DNA of 16,842 nucleotides from Cytophagales bacterium (GTDB taxonomy: Bacteria; Bacteroidota; Bacteroidia; Cytophagales; Cyclobacteriaceae): positions 1 to 16,842 of the forward strand of contig DNTA01000059.1 of NCBI GenBank assembly GCA_003500135.1, written 5' to 3'. The stretch's first letter is position 1; every line of letters starts with the position of its first letter. Shown here in pieces: positions 1 through 7,846 of the stretch. The translations under genes were made by a program, and so were the position numbers. The notes under the pieces were generated by a model. It was not told the DNA's origin. It ran no database searches and saw only the letters and a list, made by a program, of their open reading frames with translations.

Positions 1-27
1 AAACTTGACAAAGTAGGATTAACATGA
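1..27 (+). CDS. 3' end of an upstream gene (partial)
   Basis: Only the last eight codons of a reading frame are inside the window, ending in KLDKVGLT and a TGA at 25-27. The stop overlaps the start codon of the next small gene as ATGA, the usual arrangement of translationally coupled genes, which supports this frame as real. Nothing can be said about the product. Confidence 0.4.
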   Translation, partial: KLDKVGLT

Positions 28-188
28 ACAGAAGAACAAGATCACTGATAAAGGTCATTTCAATATTACTCGTTTTGACAGCCGTATTGTTGGAACTGGG
101 TGTTTTGAATGTGAGTATTTTATGGTCATATAAATTTTGGATGACCGTTATCGGATATGGCTTACTCCTTTTGGTGAGTAGGGCCTAA
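24..188 (+). CDS. small two-helix membrane protein, unknown function
   Basis: This is a 54-codon frame starting at ATG 24 and ending in TAA at 186-188. The product begins with a basic segment (MNRRTRSLIK), followed by a hydrophobic helix around residues 9-28, a short polar and aromatic turn (WSYKFW), and a second hydrophobic helix around residues 38-52. It is therefore probably a small inner-membrane protein with two spans. The start codon overlaps the stop of the preceding frame (ATGA), and an AGGA lies about six bases upstream, so translation is probably coupled to the upstream gene, which may be its functional partner. I do not recognise the family. The stop lies six bases from the stop of the convergent DinB gene, and no terminator is visible between them. 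The main doubt is its shortness. Confidence 0.55.
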   Translation: MNRRTRSLIKVISILLVLTAVLLELGVLNVSILWSYKFWMTVIGYGLLLLVSRA

Positions 189-194
189 AGAAAT

Positions 195-746
195 TTATTT
201 TCTGATTTGACGCTTGGCCTGTTCCATATGCCTGATATTGTGGTAGGTAATGAAACGGAGCATATCGCCTAATCTAAGACGGATGTATTTGGAAAAGGTC
301 AAGGGTACTTTTACCTTGTTCAGGTCAGTATTTTTGGCCATTTCCAATATGTCTATCATATCCTTTTGCTGGGAAATGAACCTTTCGACTACATTTTCAG
401 GTACTTCCATTTCGGCCGGGTTTTTATTAGCCGGTGTTTTCATTTTATTTGTGATTGTCCCGCCAGCTTTTGGCAACATACTTTTTGCCAGATAATCACC
501 AATTATTCCCGGTTTATATACCTCCTGTTTCGTAAAATCAGATTTATTCATTGCATTCTGAAAAGCAGGGACATAAAACTCTCCGTAGAGGTTTAAATGC
601 CCCAGGCATTCACCAATACTCCAGCCGTTGTCCGGCGGCCGTTTCATAAGTTGATCATAAGCGAGGGGCACAAAATATGTTTCCGCCTCGTTAATCATTT
701 TGTGGGTGTCCTGCAACAAGGATTCAATAACTTCTTCCGCTACCAT
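195..746 (-). CDS. DinB-superfamily protein (putative metal-dependent enzyme)
   Basis: This is a 183-residue protein of normal length for the DinB/YfiT-like superfamily, a four-helix-bundle fold that usually binds a metal through three histidines. The pattern is visible: WSIGECLGHL places His50 on the second helix, and YHNIRHMEQAKR near the C-terminus gives His169 and His173. Members include bacillithiol and mycothiol transferases and stress-induced proteins, but the exact substrate here cannot be read from the sequence. There is no signal peptide, so it should be cytoplasmic. It lies 75 bases downstream of the DUF1573 gene on the same strand, with no clear terminator between, so the two could be co-transcribed. 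I found no convincing -7 box directly upstream. Family assignment is fairly sure; function is not. Confidence 0.85.
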   Translation of the reverse strand: MVAEEVIESLLQDTHKMINEAETYFVPLAYDQLMKRPPDNGWSIGECLGHLNLYGEFYVPAFQNAMNKSDFTKQEVYKPGIIGDYLAKSMLPKAGGTITNKMKTPANKNPAEMEVPENVVERFISQQKDMIDILEMAKNTDLNKVKVPLTFSKYIRLRLGDMLRFITYHNIRHMEQAKRQIRK

Positions 747-821
747 TTTAAATAAATTACTACCTTTGAAGTATACTGTTTTTAAAGCATTGAGTTACCG
801 TTTGGCACATATTAGATAAGC

Positions 822-1901
822 TTACAAGGCAATTACCCGTGCCAACAGGGAAACTTTTTGTGTAGGGTTGGCGGGATCGTTGCTGAAAAAGGTAATACTC
901 TTAATCTGATTACCACGACGTCCGGTAGCATCGAAGGAAACAGTTATATCCATGCTTTCTCCCGGCTTCAGGTTGTCTTTCTCCATTTCGGTTACTACAC
1001 AACCACATGAGGTCTTCACCCTTCTGATGTCCAGCTGCCTTTTACCTGTGTTAGTAATAGTTATTGCGGCTTTTTTTACTGTCCCCTCGTTCATGGCCCC
1101 TAAATCCAGTTGTTTGGTACTGAAAGAAAGTCGTGGAGCTTCATCCAATTCTTCGGGTGTCATTGGAGGGAAATACTCATTGATCACCGCTACAATACGG
1201 TATTTTTTTTGGCTATCTTTTGTGTCGTTGGTATTGAGTTGGATCAAATCGGCCACAAATCCAAAATCACCACGGGCCTTAGTATCATAAATTACCTGCA
1301 TGTCACTTTTTGACCCGGGGGCAATCGTGTCCGGCTCGAATTTTAGAACGATGTATTCCGGCGCATTATAGCCTGATATAATAATCGGTGCTGATCCGTC
1401 ATTATAGAGTTCAAATGATTTTAGTACTTCTTTTTCTGTTGTGACCCTACCCATATGCATAGTGCGGTATCGGGACCTCAGGTTGCCGGTTTTATTCGGA
1501 AATTCATCCGCAACTGTTTTTGGTCTGGGTTGAACCACCCCGCTTATTTGCAAAACCACGTTTTTTGGGGCATTGGACTGAATTCTCAGGGTTTTTCTAA
1601 ACTGGCCCGGTCGATTTCGCGGATCAAATCTCGCGACAATAAAGCCCTTTTCACCAGGTGGCAAAGGCTCTTTGCTCCAGTCAGGTGTGGTGCAGCCACA
1701 TGAGGTTTGTACTTTATTTATAACTAACGGAGCATTACCTGTATTAGTAAAGCTGAAGCGGTGCGTCACTGCACCGTTTTCTTCTTTTATGACTCCGAAA
1801 TCAAACATTTCATGGTCGAAATTGATCTGAGGGCCGCTTTGTGCCAAAAGCAGGTTAGCAACCAAAAGAATAGCCACTGTTGAATAAAAAATCTTTACCA
1901 T
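822..1901 (-). CDS. secreted DUF1573 protein with two domains
   Basis: Starting at 1901, the product is 359 residues: a Sec signal peptide (MVKIFYSTVAILLV... ending LLLAQ) followed by two DUF1573 domains. Each has the signature TSCGC, at about residues 66-70 and 297-301, followed by a proline/glycine turn (PPGEKG, KPGESM) and the beta-strand ending in RFDP or SFDA. These are immunoglobulin-like domains common in exported Bacteroidota proteins; no enzymatic role is established. A longer frame begins at 1955, but it adds a cysteine-rich leader in front of the signal peptide. A Bacteroidota-type promoter at 1924-1958 overlaps that extension and would start the message near 1918, so I chose the internal ATG at 1901. 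It is divergent from trpS, and the DinB-like gene follows on the same strand. Confidence 0.88.
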   Translation of the reverse strand: MVKIFYSTVAILLVANLLLAQSGPQINFDHEMFDFGVIKEENGAVTHRFSFTNTGNAPLVINKVQTSCGCTTPDWSKEPLPPGEKGFIVARFDPRNRPGQFRKTLRIQSNAPKNVVLQISGVVQPRPKTVADEFPNKTGNLRSRYRTMHMGRVTTEKEVLKSFELYNDGSAPIIISGYNAPEYIVLKFEPDTIAPGSKSDMQVIYDTKARGDFGFVADLIQLNTNDTKDSQKKYRIVAVINEYFPPMTPEELDEAPRLSFSTKQLDLGAMNEGTVKKAAITITNTGKRQLDIRRVKTSCGCVVTEMEKDNLKPGESMDITVSFDATGRRGNQIKSITFFSNDPANPTQKVSLLARVIAL

Positions 1902-1923
1902 CGCTCCTGTTCCTTTTTTTTGG

Positions 1924-1958
1924 CAAAGATAACAAAGGAGGTCAACAATAGGCAAAAA
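1924..1958 (-). promoter_or_regulatory. Bacteroidota-type promoter of the DUF1573 gene
   Basis: On the minus strand there is a TATCTTTG box (1924-1931), matching the TAnnTTTG -7 consensus. About 21 bases upstream is a TTTTTG (1953-1958), matching the TTTG -33 element. The expected transcript start lies about 17 bases before the ATG at 1901, which decides between the two possible starts of that gene. Confidence 0.55.
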
Positions 1959-2154
1959 CGTAAGATATTGTGACAGATGTCTCTTTTTTACTCATCAGGG
2001 AGTTGTGATAAACAATTTATGCCAGGCCTCAAAGCTTTTAATCACCTGACAATCAACCGCTAATAGCCAGTAAACCCAATTTGTTTGCCATCAGGTTTTA
2101 AATATAGTTTCGAGTATGGCAATTTGTTTATTTATTTGTGACAAAATCAAGGAT

Positions 2155-3123
2155 ATGTCGAGAGTACTTACAGGAATACAAAGCACTGGGAAGCCTCATT
2201 TAGGTAATATTTTAGGCGCTATACAACCGGCAGTTGCCATGTCGAACGACCCGAAAAATGAAGCTTATTTTTTTATTGCGGATCTTCATTCACTCACAAC
2301 CATAAAAGATTCCGCGGTAAGAGTGGAAAATGTGAATGCGGTTGCGGCCGCCTGGTTGGCATTCGGTTTTGATACAACAAAAAATGTATTGTATCGCCAG
2401 TCAAAAATCCCGGAGGTATGTGAACTGACCTGGTATTTGAATTGCTTTACGCCATTTCCCATGCTTGCAAATGCACATTCTTTCAAAGATAAATCCGATA
2501 GATTGTCTGACGTAAACGCCGGTTTATTTATCTATCCGGTATTAATGGCCGCCGATATACTTTTATACAATGCAGACATTGTGCCCGTGGGAAAGGATCA
2601 GAAGCAACATCTCGAAATAACCCGCGATATTGCCAGCTCTTTTAATCATCAATATGGCGATACTTTTGTTGTGCCGGAATCGAAAATAGATGAAAAGGTG
2701 ATGACCATAACCGGTATTGATGGTCAAAAAATGAGCAAGTCTTATGGCAATACCATAGACATCTTTCAGTCGGATAAAAAGTTGCGAAAGAACATTATGC
2801 AAATCATGACCGACAGCACCCCATTGGAGGAGCCCAAAAATCCGGACACCTGCAATGTATTTGCACTTTACCAAATATTGGCTTCAGAAGATCAGGTTGC
2901 CGAGATGCGAAAAAATTATGCAAGAGGCAACTATGGTTATGGTCATGCCAAGCAAGCGCTTTTCGAACTGATCATTGAAAAATATGCTGACCAAAGAGCC
3001 AAATACAATGATTTTATGAATGATTTGGGCGAATTAAACAGGCAATTGGAAGAAGGTGAAGCCAAAGCACGTGAAGTGGCACAAAATGTGTTGAAAAAGG
3101 TACGCAAAAACCTTGGCTTCTGA
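2155..3123 (+). CDS. trpS: tryptophanyl-tRNA synthetase
   Basis: The enzyme charges tRNA-Trp with tryptophan in the cytoplasm and is an essential class I synthetase. From ATG 2155 the product is 322 residues, close to the usual bacterial TrpS length. The N-terminus reads MSRVLTGIQSTGKPHLGN, with the HIGH-type nucleotide motif as PHLGN at residues 14-18, and the second signature KMSKS is at about residues 192-196 within GQKMSKSYGNT. The frame is open from 2116, but the extra 13 residues (MAICLFICDKIKD) do not belong to the family and are rejected. A TTTG at 2084-2087 and an imperfect -7 (TAGTTTCG, 2105-2112) could form its promoter, but weakly. The gene is complete and looks intact. It converges with the acidic hypothetical gene downstream. 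Confidence 0.97.
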   Translation: MSRVLTGIQSTGKPHLGNILGAIQPAVAMSNDPKNEAYFFIADLHSLTTIKDSAVRVENVNAVAAAWLAFGFDTTKNVLYRQSKIPEVCELTWYLNCFTPFPMLANAHSFKDKSDRLSDVNAGLFIYPVLMAADILLYNADIVPVGKDQKQHLEITRDIASSFNHQYGDTFVVPESKIDEKVMTITGIDGQKMSKSYGNTIDIFQSDKKLRKNIMQIMTDSTPLEEPKNPDTCNVFALYQILASEDQVAEMRKNYARGNYGYGHAKQALFELIIEKYADQRAKYNDFMNDLGELNRQLEEGEAKAREVAQNVLKKVRKNLGF

Positions 3124-3128
3124 TCTAT

Positions 3129-3158
3129 CTATTTCAATCTATTCCTAGGATTGGATAG
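3129..3158. terminator. imperfect inverted repeat between convergent genes
   Basis: CTATTTCAATC (3129-3139) faces GATTGGATAG (3149-3158) with a short spacer, six bases after the trpS stop and overlapping the stop codon of the opposing gene. It could act as a shared terminator, but the stem is imperfect and there is no clean T-run, so the call is weak. Confidence 0.25.
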
Positions 3159-3585
3159 CATTTTCCGAATTCCAAACCTCCTCCGCATGTGAATTGTCAA
3201 CACTTAACACAATCCGGGTTGGTTTTGGTACGATCACGAGCCTTGAAACGTGATTCAGATACATTTCCACATCGACAAGCACCCCGTCTTTTAGGGTAGG
3301 CAAAAATTTGGTCTCACCCGTTTCTTCGTCCTTCACCTCTTTATATGCCTTGGCAATATAAGCCGTTGGCAATAAAACATCGTTTTCCGGACAAAATTCG
3401 TCATGAACGGCCTGCAAGGCATCTTCAAGAAAATCGCCATAATTTTCTACGAAATCGTCTTCCATATCATGAAGTTCTTCCTCCATATCGTCATAGGCCG
3501 AATCGTTGTAATCGAGCTGTTTGAGCTCATTACGCTTCTCAATAAGCGCTATTAAGTCCTCGTCAAGTTTTTTAATATCTACCAT
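3145..3585 (-). CDS. small acidic protein, unknown function
   Basis: This is a 146-residue cytoplasmic protein with no signal peptide or membrane segment. The first half is strongly acidic and probably helical, possibly coiled coil (residues 1-60, with repeated D/E such as DDMEEELHDMEDDF). The second half is mixed beta-like sequence with a conserved-looking PTAYIAKAYK, then a segment ending in valine-rich strands (RLVIVPKPTRIVLSV). I do not recognise the family. The gene has an ATG start at 3585 and a TAG stop and sits alone, converging with trpS and divergent from the sugar-phosphate mutase. It is almost certainly a real gene, because codon use and composition are even along its length and no better frame competes, but no function should be inferred. 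Confidence 0.75.
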   Translation of the reverse strand: MVDIKKLDEDLIALIEKRNELKQLDYNDSAYDDMEEELHDMEDDFVENYGDFLEDALQAVHDEFCPENDVLLPTAYIAKAYKEVKDEETGETKFLPTLKDGVLVDVEMYLNHVSRLVIVPKPTRIVLSVDNSHAEEVWNSENAIQS

Positions 3586-3782
3586 GATGATTTGTTTCCC
3601 GTCTCAAAACACAAAGAAACGTATTTTTTATCTGGAAGGTCAATTTAATTTCGATAAAATATGGAATAACCTTATTTTTACATTAATACCCCAACGGGGA
3701 TTTTAAATTACGGATTAGCCCGTTATATTACGAGCGGCTTCTCATCTTAAAATAAGAACTATAACCCTATAAAAATTCAAAT

Positions 3783-5513
3783 ATGGACGCATCCATTCTT
3801 GACAAAGCCCAAAGTTGGCTCAACAGCAATATTGATGAAGATTCGAAACAGGACATACAGCGCATGATCGATGCCAGCGATGATTCCGAATTAGTAGATT
3901 CTTTTTATAAAGACCTCGAGTTTGGCACAGGCGGTCTCCGCGGAATTATGGGCACAGGATCGAACCGAATGAACAAATACACCATAGGCAAAGCCACCCA
4001 GGGTTTAAGCAACTATCTGCTCAAGCGCTTCCCTAATGAAGAAATAAAAGTTGCTATTGCGCACGATAGTAGAAATAACAGCCAATACTTTGCCGAAACC
4101 ACCGCGGCAGTTTTCTCTGCTAATGGGATAAAAGTCTATTTTTTCGAAGATTTACGACCTACTCCCGAGTTATCATTCGCCATCAGAAAGCTGAATTGCA
4201 AGAGTGGTGTGGTGCTCACGGCATCGCATAATCCAAAAGAATATAATGGATATAAGGCCTACTGGGAAGACGGTGCGCAGGTAACCCCCCCCCATGACAA
4301 AAACATAATTGAAGAGGTAAATAAAATTGAAAGTTTCGATGAGGTGAAGTTTGATAAGCGCTCAGGCCTGATAGAAACAATTGGCGTGGATATCGATGAG
4401 GATTATCTGGAAATGATCTCCTCTCTTTCTTTGGCTCCCCGGGCAATAAAAAATCAAAAGGACCTGAAAATTGTATTTTCTCCAATCCACGGTACGGGTA
4501 TAACGCTGGTGCCTAAAATACTTAAAAAAATCGGGTTTGAAAATGTACATGTGGTTCAGGAACAGGCAGAACCGGATGGCAACTTCCCAACGGTAGTTTA
4601 CCCTAATCCGGAAGAAAAGGAAGCCATGAGCCTGGCCTTGAAAAAAGCACAGGAAATTGATGCCGATATAATCATGGCTACAGATCCCGATTCAGACCGG
4701 GTGGGAATTGGTATAAAAGATCACCATGGCAATTTTGTGCTGTTAAATGGGAATCAAACGGGCGCCCTTTTACTTTGGCATGTATTGCAACAATGGAAAG
4801 AGGGCAATAAGCTTGACGGCAACCAATTTACCGTCGCGACAATCGTCACTTCTGACCTTTTACCTACTATTTCGGATGCCTACAATACCCCTTGTTATCG
4901 TACATTGACGGGCTTTAAATACATCGCTTCAATAATTCGGGATCTCGAAGGCAAGAAAAAATTTGTGGTAGGTGGCGAAGAAAGTTATGGATACTTAATA
5001 GGTGATGACGTTCGGGACAAAGACGCTATTGCTTCCTGTGCATTAATAGCCGAAATGGCTGCCTATGCCAAAGATAACGGAAAAAGCCTATCTGACATGT
5101 TGATTGAAATGTACGAGAAATTTGGATTTTATAAAGAACGACTGATTTCAATAACCAAAAAAGGGAAAGAAGGGGCTGATCAGATTGCTCAAATGATGGT
5201 AGGTCTGCGACAAAATGCTCCTGACAAAGTCGGCGGAGAAAAGGTGATCAAAAAAATAGACTATCAAAGCCTTAAAGAAACTGACCTCATATCGGGCACG
5301 TCGAAAAAAATAGATTTTCCTAAATCCAATGTGCTGCAATTCCTGACAGAAAAAAGCACCAAAATATCAGTGCGCCCATCGGGAACCGAACCGAAAATAA
5401 AATTCTACTTCAGTGTAAACACACCACTTGAGGATAAATCAAAATACGATGAAATAAGTGGTCAGTTGGATGAAAAAATTGATCGTATAATCGCTGATTT
5501 GAACCTAAACTAG
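3783..5513 (+). CDS. phosphoglucomutase / phosphomannomutase (alpha-D-phosphohexomutase)
   Basis: This 576-residue enzyme interconverts hexose 1-phosphates and 6-phosphates, linking glycolysis to nucleotide-sugar and polysaccharide synthesis. All four hallmark sites of the alpha-D-phosphohexomutase superfamily are present: the phosphoserine loop TASHNP at residues 146-151 (Ser148), the metal loop DPDSDR at 301-306, the sugar-binding loop GGEESYG at 397-403, and the phosphate-binding loop RPSGTEPK at 531-538. Length and motif wording fit the PgcA/PGM2-like branch, longer than the roughly 450-residue ManB/GlmM branches. The start ATG 3783 is followed by a normal N-terminal helix. A very strong terminator follows the stop, so it is probably a single-gene unit. 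The sequence alone does not tell whether glucose or mannose (or ribose) phosphates are preferred. Confidence 0.95.
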   Translation: MDASILDKAQSWLNSNIDEDSKQDIQRMIDASDDSELVDSFYKDLEFGTGGLRGIMGTGSNRMNKYTIGKATQGLSNYLLKRFPNEEIKVAIAHDSRNNSQYFAETTAAVFSANGIKVYFFEDLRPTPELSFAIRKLNCKSGVVLTASHNPKEYNGYKAYWEDGAQVTPPHDKNIIEEVNKIESFDEVKFDKRSGLIETIGVDIDEDYLEMISSLSLAPRAIKNQKDLKIVFSPIHGTGITLVPKILKKIGFENVHVVQEQAEPDGNFPTVVYPNPEEKEAMSLALKKAQEIDADIIMATDPDSDRVGIGIKDHHGNFVLLNGNQTGALLLWHVLQQWKEGNKLDGNQFTVATIVTSDLLPTISDAYNTPCYRTLTGFKYIASIIRDLEGKKKFVVGGEESYGYLIGDDVRDKDAIASCALIAEMAAYAKDNGKSLSDMLIEMYEKFGFYKERLISITKKGKEGADQIAQMMVGLRQNAPDKVGGEKVIKKIDYQSLKETDLISGTSKKIDFPKSNVLQFLTEKSTKISVRPSGTEPKIKFYFSVNTPLEDKSKYDEISGQLDEKIDRIIADLNLN

Positions 5514-5527
5514 ACATTCACAAACTC

Positions 5528-5560
5528 CTGAGGTCGTTTTCAAACGACCTCAGTTTTTTT
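5528..5560 (+). terminator. Rho-independent terminator of the hexose-phosphate mutase gene
   Basis: A perfect inverted repeat CTGAGGTCGTTT / AAACGACCTCAG (5528-5539 and 5542-5553) is followed directly by seven Ts. It begins 15 bases after the TAG of the mutase and is the clearest terminator in the window. Confidence 0.92.
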
Positions 5561-5690
5561 ACCGGTATTTTCTTATCGCTGAAAAATTCATTAACAAAGA
5601 GAAATAGTACTATTCCGTCATATTTTTTGGTATATCTCTTATAAATGCATTTTATTTAGAAAACTTTTTAACCCTTAAAGAACAGCTGCA

Positions 5691-6293
5691 TTGGAAGTTT
5701 TTTTAAATGCATTATTAATTGTTGCTGGTTTCATATTACTCATCAAGGGGGGCGATTTTCTGGTCGAAGGAGCATCTTCACTAGCCAGGCGCTATCAATT
5801 ACCGGAAATGATGATCGGTCTCACGATAGTTGCATTTGTCACTTCATCGCCAGAGCTCGTTGTCAATTTATTTTCTGGTGTAAACGGATACGATGAAGTA
5901 GTATTTGGTAGCATAATAGGTTCCAATATTTTCAATTTATTTCTTATCCTGGGCCTTGCCGGCTTAATTCACCCAATGAGTGTTCAGTTCAATACGGTTT
6001 GGAAGGAAATCCCATACAATATTATGGTGACTATCGTATTGTTCCTCCTGGAAAATGATGAATTGATATTTGGGGTAAATTATAATTATGCCGGAAACTG
6101 GGATGGATTGATCCTTTTATCCTTTTTCGGCTTTTTTATTTATTACGTCATTAAATACCATAAAAAAGAGGTCGTAGACCTTGATGAGATCAAGGTACAC
6201 AGCAACCGAAAATCTATTACAATGGTTGCAGGTGGAATGTTGGCCCTTACTTTTGGAGGCAGACTCGATATATACAACCCTGTGGATACATAA
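5691..6293 (+). CDS. CaCA-family Na+/Ca2+ exchanger, N-terminal fragment ended by an in-frame TAA
   Basis: This 200-codon fragment is the first half of a YrbG-type calcium/sodium antiporter, an inner-membrane protein with two inverted five-helix halves. Visible features are the N-terminal helix with LLIKGGDFLVEGASSLA, the alpha-1 motif region around residues 49-58 (FVTSSPELVV), and GSNIFN at 77-82. The frame stops at TAA 6291-6293, but the same frame continues after it with the second half of the family. The only plausible start is TTG 5691, since TAA at 5676 closes the frame and no ATG lies between. Residue 50 is Val where the family normally has Gly in GTS-PEL. In the region just before the stop (RLDIYNPVDT), several usually conserved residues (VVDNA) are changed. 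It is probably a decaying gene, though a sequence error at the stop is possible. Confidence 0.8.
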   Translation: MEVFLNALLIVAGFILLIKGGDFLVEGASSLARRYQLPEMMIGLTIVAFVTSSPELVVNLFSGVNGYDEVVFGSIIGSNIFNLFLILGLAGLIHPMSVQFNTVWKEIPYNIMVTIVLFLLENDELIFGVNYNYAGNWDGLILLSFFGFFIYYVIKYHKKEVVDLDEIKVHSNRKSITMVAGGMLALTFGGRLDIYNPVDT

Positions 6294-6653
6294 CAAGTAT
6301 TTGATGTGTGTGAAAAACTTATTGGTTTAACAATCATATCGGCAGGCGCTTCATTACCTGAACTAGCCACTTCTGTGGTAGCTGCGTTGAAAAAGAAAGC
6401 GAATATCGCGGTGGGAAATATTCTGGGGTCCAATATTTTTAATTTCACCTTCGTATTGGGTGTGACCACATTTACTGAAGCGCTGTCTTACGACCCAATA
6501 TTGAACATTGACCTTAGCGTCTTTTTAATAGGATCATTGCTTCTATTATTTTTCATGTTTACGCTTAAAGCCAAAAAACCAGGCCGGTGGGAAGCACTGA
6601 TCCTTTTGATAGGCTTCCTGGCCTATTATGTGTTTATTTTAATAAGAAAGTGA
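6294..6653 (+). pseudogene. CaCA-family Na+/Ca2+ exchanger, C-terminal remnant in the same frame
   Basis: Directly after the TAA at 6291-6293, the same frame reads QVFDVCEKLIGLT and continues to TGA 6651-6653. It contains the second alpha repeat (AGASLPELATS), then GNILGSNIFN and two or three further hydrophobic helices ending in a basic tail, as expected for the C-terminal half of a YrbG-type exchanger. Alignment by eye to the E. coli YrbG pattern needs no gap across the stop, so this is a substitution and not a frameshift. An internal GTG at 6306 could start a short product, but that would lack most of the transport pathway. The gene ends exactly where the convergent GH3 gene ends (TGA abuts TAA), leaving no room for a separate terminator. 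Confidence 0.8.
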
Positions 6654-7781
6654 TTAAAGCAAGCCAAGGCACACCTTCAACCTGACCACCTTTTTTATCG
6701 ACTCACTCAACTGACCAGCTAACAAAGTATTACCGGATAGTCCTTTTACTATTTTGCCATGCAGGCCATCAACATTTAACGGCATGAGTATAATATCATT
6801 GCCTGCCAAAACTGCTTGCCAGGAGGCATTATCAATTGATTTTACGGCCCCCATATTCATAGCATCCGTAATGGTTATGCCTTGAAAGTCTAAAGAATCT
6901 TTTAGCAGGTCGCTGACTATTCTTTTGGAAAGGGTTGAAGGCAATTGATCCGTATCGTATTCGTTATCTTCAACAGATATGTGACCCACCATTATACTGA
7001 CAACGCCCCGATCAATTAAGGGAGGGTAAACGCCCAACTCTTTAAATTCTCCTTTGATGAAAACAGCATTATGATGTGAATCACCATTTACCAATCCATG
7101 TCCGGGAAAATGCTTTGCAGTAGCCACAATACCATTTTGCTGCATTACCTTGATGTATTCGGAAGCCAACATTACGGCAGTGTCGGGATTGCTTCCAAAA
7201 CTTCTATTTCCTATTGCTGCATTTTCAGTACTAAGATCGCAAACCGGAGCAAAATTATAATTGATCCCTATGTCGTTCAGCGCCCCGGCAATAGTGCCTG
7301 CAACCTTCCTGCATTCCTCAACCTCTGTGATTTCTGAAGTTTTGGGTACTTCGGGTGTGCCCTCGATCTTTCTGTTGATGAGGCTGGGCTCCCCGTCAGC
7401 GCTGTAAATTAAAGGCAAACTGCTGTTTACTTTGTCAAACAAGGCAATTTGGTCCTTAAATTGGCCAACGGTACCGTTGAGCAATAGAATACTGCCGATT
7501 TTTTTTTCTCGAATGTAACCTGCTATGACACTATCGGGTTCGCCCCACTTTCCAGTGGCAGGCATAATCATTTGTGCCGCTTTTTCAGATGCGCTCAAAT
7601 TATGGTAAATGCTGTCCACATAATCTGCCAGCTGCTGGTCACTTTTATAAAAATCATTAAGTGTCCAACTCGTTTTTGATTTCTCATTCACCGACGCTGA
7701 CCCCTCTTTTTTATTATTGCCCGAACAGGCAGAAAGCGCTACAAGCAGCAATGCAGAAGTAAATAATACACCGTAATTCAT
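6654..7781 (-). CDS. lipid-anchored GH3 glycosidase, NagZ-like beta-N-acetylhexosaminidase
   Basis: From ATG 7781 the product is 375 residues. It opens with a lipoprotein signal peptide ending in the lipobox LSAC (Cys19), so it should be tethered to a membrane outside the cytoplasm. The rest is a single GH3 (beta/alpha)8 catalytic domain. It carries the NagZ-type signature KHFPGHG (about 223-229) with GDSH (Asp234, His236, the acid/base pair in this subgroup) and the nucleophile in TDAMNMGAV (Asp306). NagZ enzymes release N-acetylglucosamine from muropeptides in peptidoglycan turnover. Unlike cytoplasmic E. coli NagZ, this one is exported, as is common in Bacteroidota, but it lacks the fused beta-lactamase-like domain often found there. 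A longer frame using TTG 7787 adds two residues and is not preferred. The phosphofructokinase terminator lies just upstream. Confidence 0.9.
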   Translation of the reverse strand: MNYGVLFTSALLLVALSACSGNNKKEGSASVNEKSKTSWTLNDFYKSDQQLADYVDSIYHNLSASEKAAQMIMPATGKWGEPDSVIAGYIREKKIGSILLLNGTVGQFKDQIALFDKVNSSLPLIYSADGEPSLINRKIEGTPEVPKTSEITEVEECRKVAGTIAGALNDIGINYNFAPVCDLSTENAAIGNRSFGSNPDTAVMLASEYIKVMQQNGIVATAKHFPGHGLVNGDSHHNAVFIKGEFKELGVYPPLIDRGVVSIMVGHISVEDNEYDTDQLPSTLSKRIVSDLLKDSLDFQGITITDAMNMGAVKSIDNASWQAVLAGNDIILMPLNVDGLHGKIVKGLSGNTLLAGQLSESIKKVVRLKVCLGLL

Positions 7782-7801
7782 AATCAACTTGGGTTATAAT
7801 C

Positions 7802-7824
7802 AAAAAAAGCCCCGATAAGGGACT
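7802..7824 (-). terminator. terminator of the phosphofructokinase gene
   Basis: On the minus strand AGTCCC (7819-7824) pairs with GGGGCT (7808-7813, one G-U pair) across a five-base loop and is followed by seven Ts. It lies 22 bases after the pfk stop and just before the GH3 start, so the two genes are probably separate transcripts or only weakly linked. Confidence 0.7.
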
Positions 7825-7846
7825 TAATTTAAATATTTTTTTCAAA

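Noticed and set aside
1902..1955. Longer N-terminus for the DUF1573 protein
   Set aside because: It would place 18 residues, two of them cysteine, before an ideal signal peptide, and overlaps a good promoter.
3689..3699. CCCC-AAC-GGGG hairpin upstream of the sugar-phosphate mutase
   Set aside because: A four-base stem with a three-base loop is too small to claim as a regulatory element or terminator.
6291..6293. Recoding of the TAA as programmed readthrough or selenocysteine
   Set aside because: Selenocysteine uses TGA, and no readthrough context or structure is evident. Neighbouring genes use TAA as a normal stop, and the surrounding residues look decayed.
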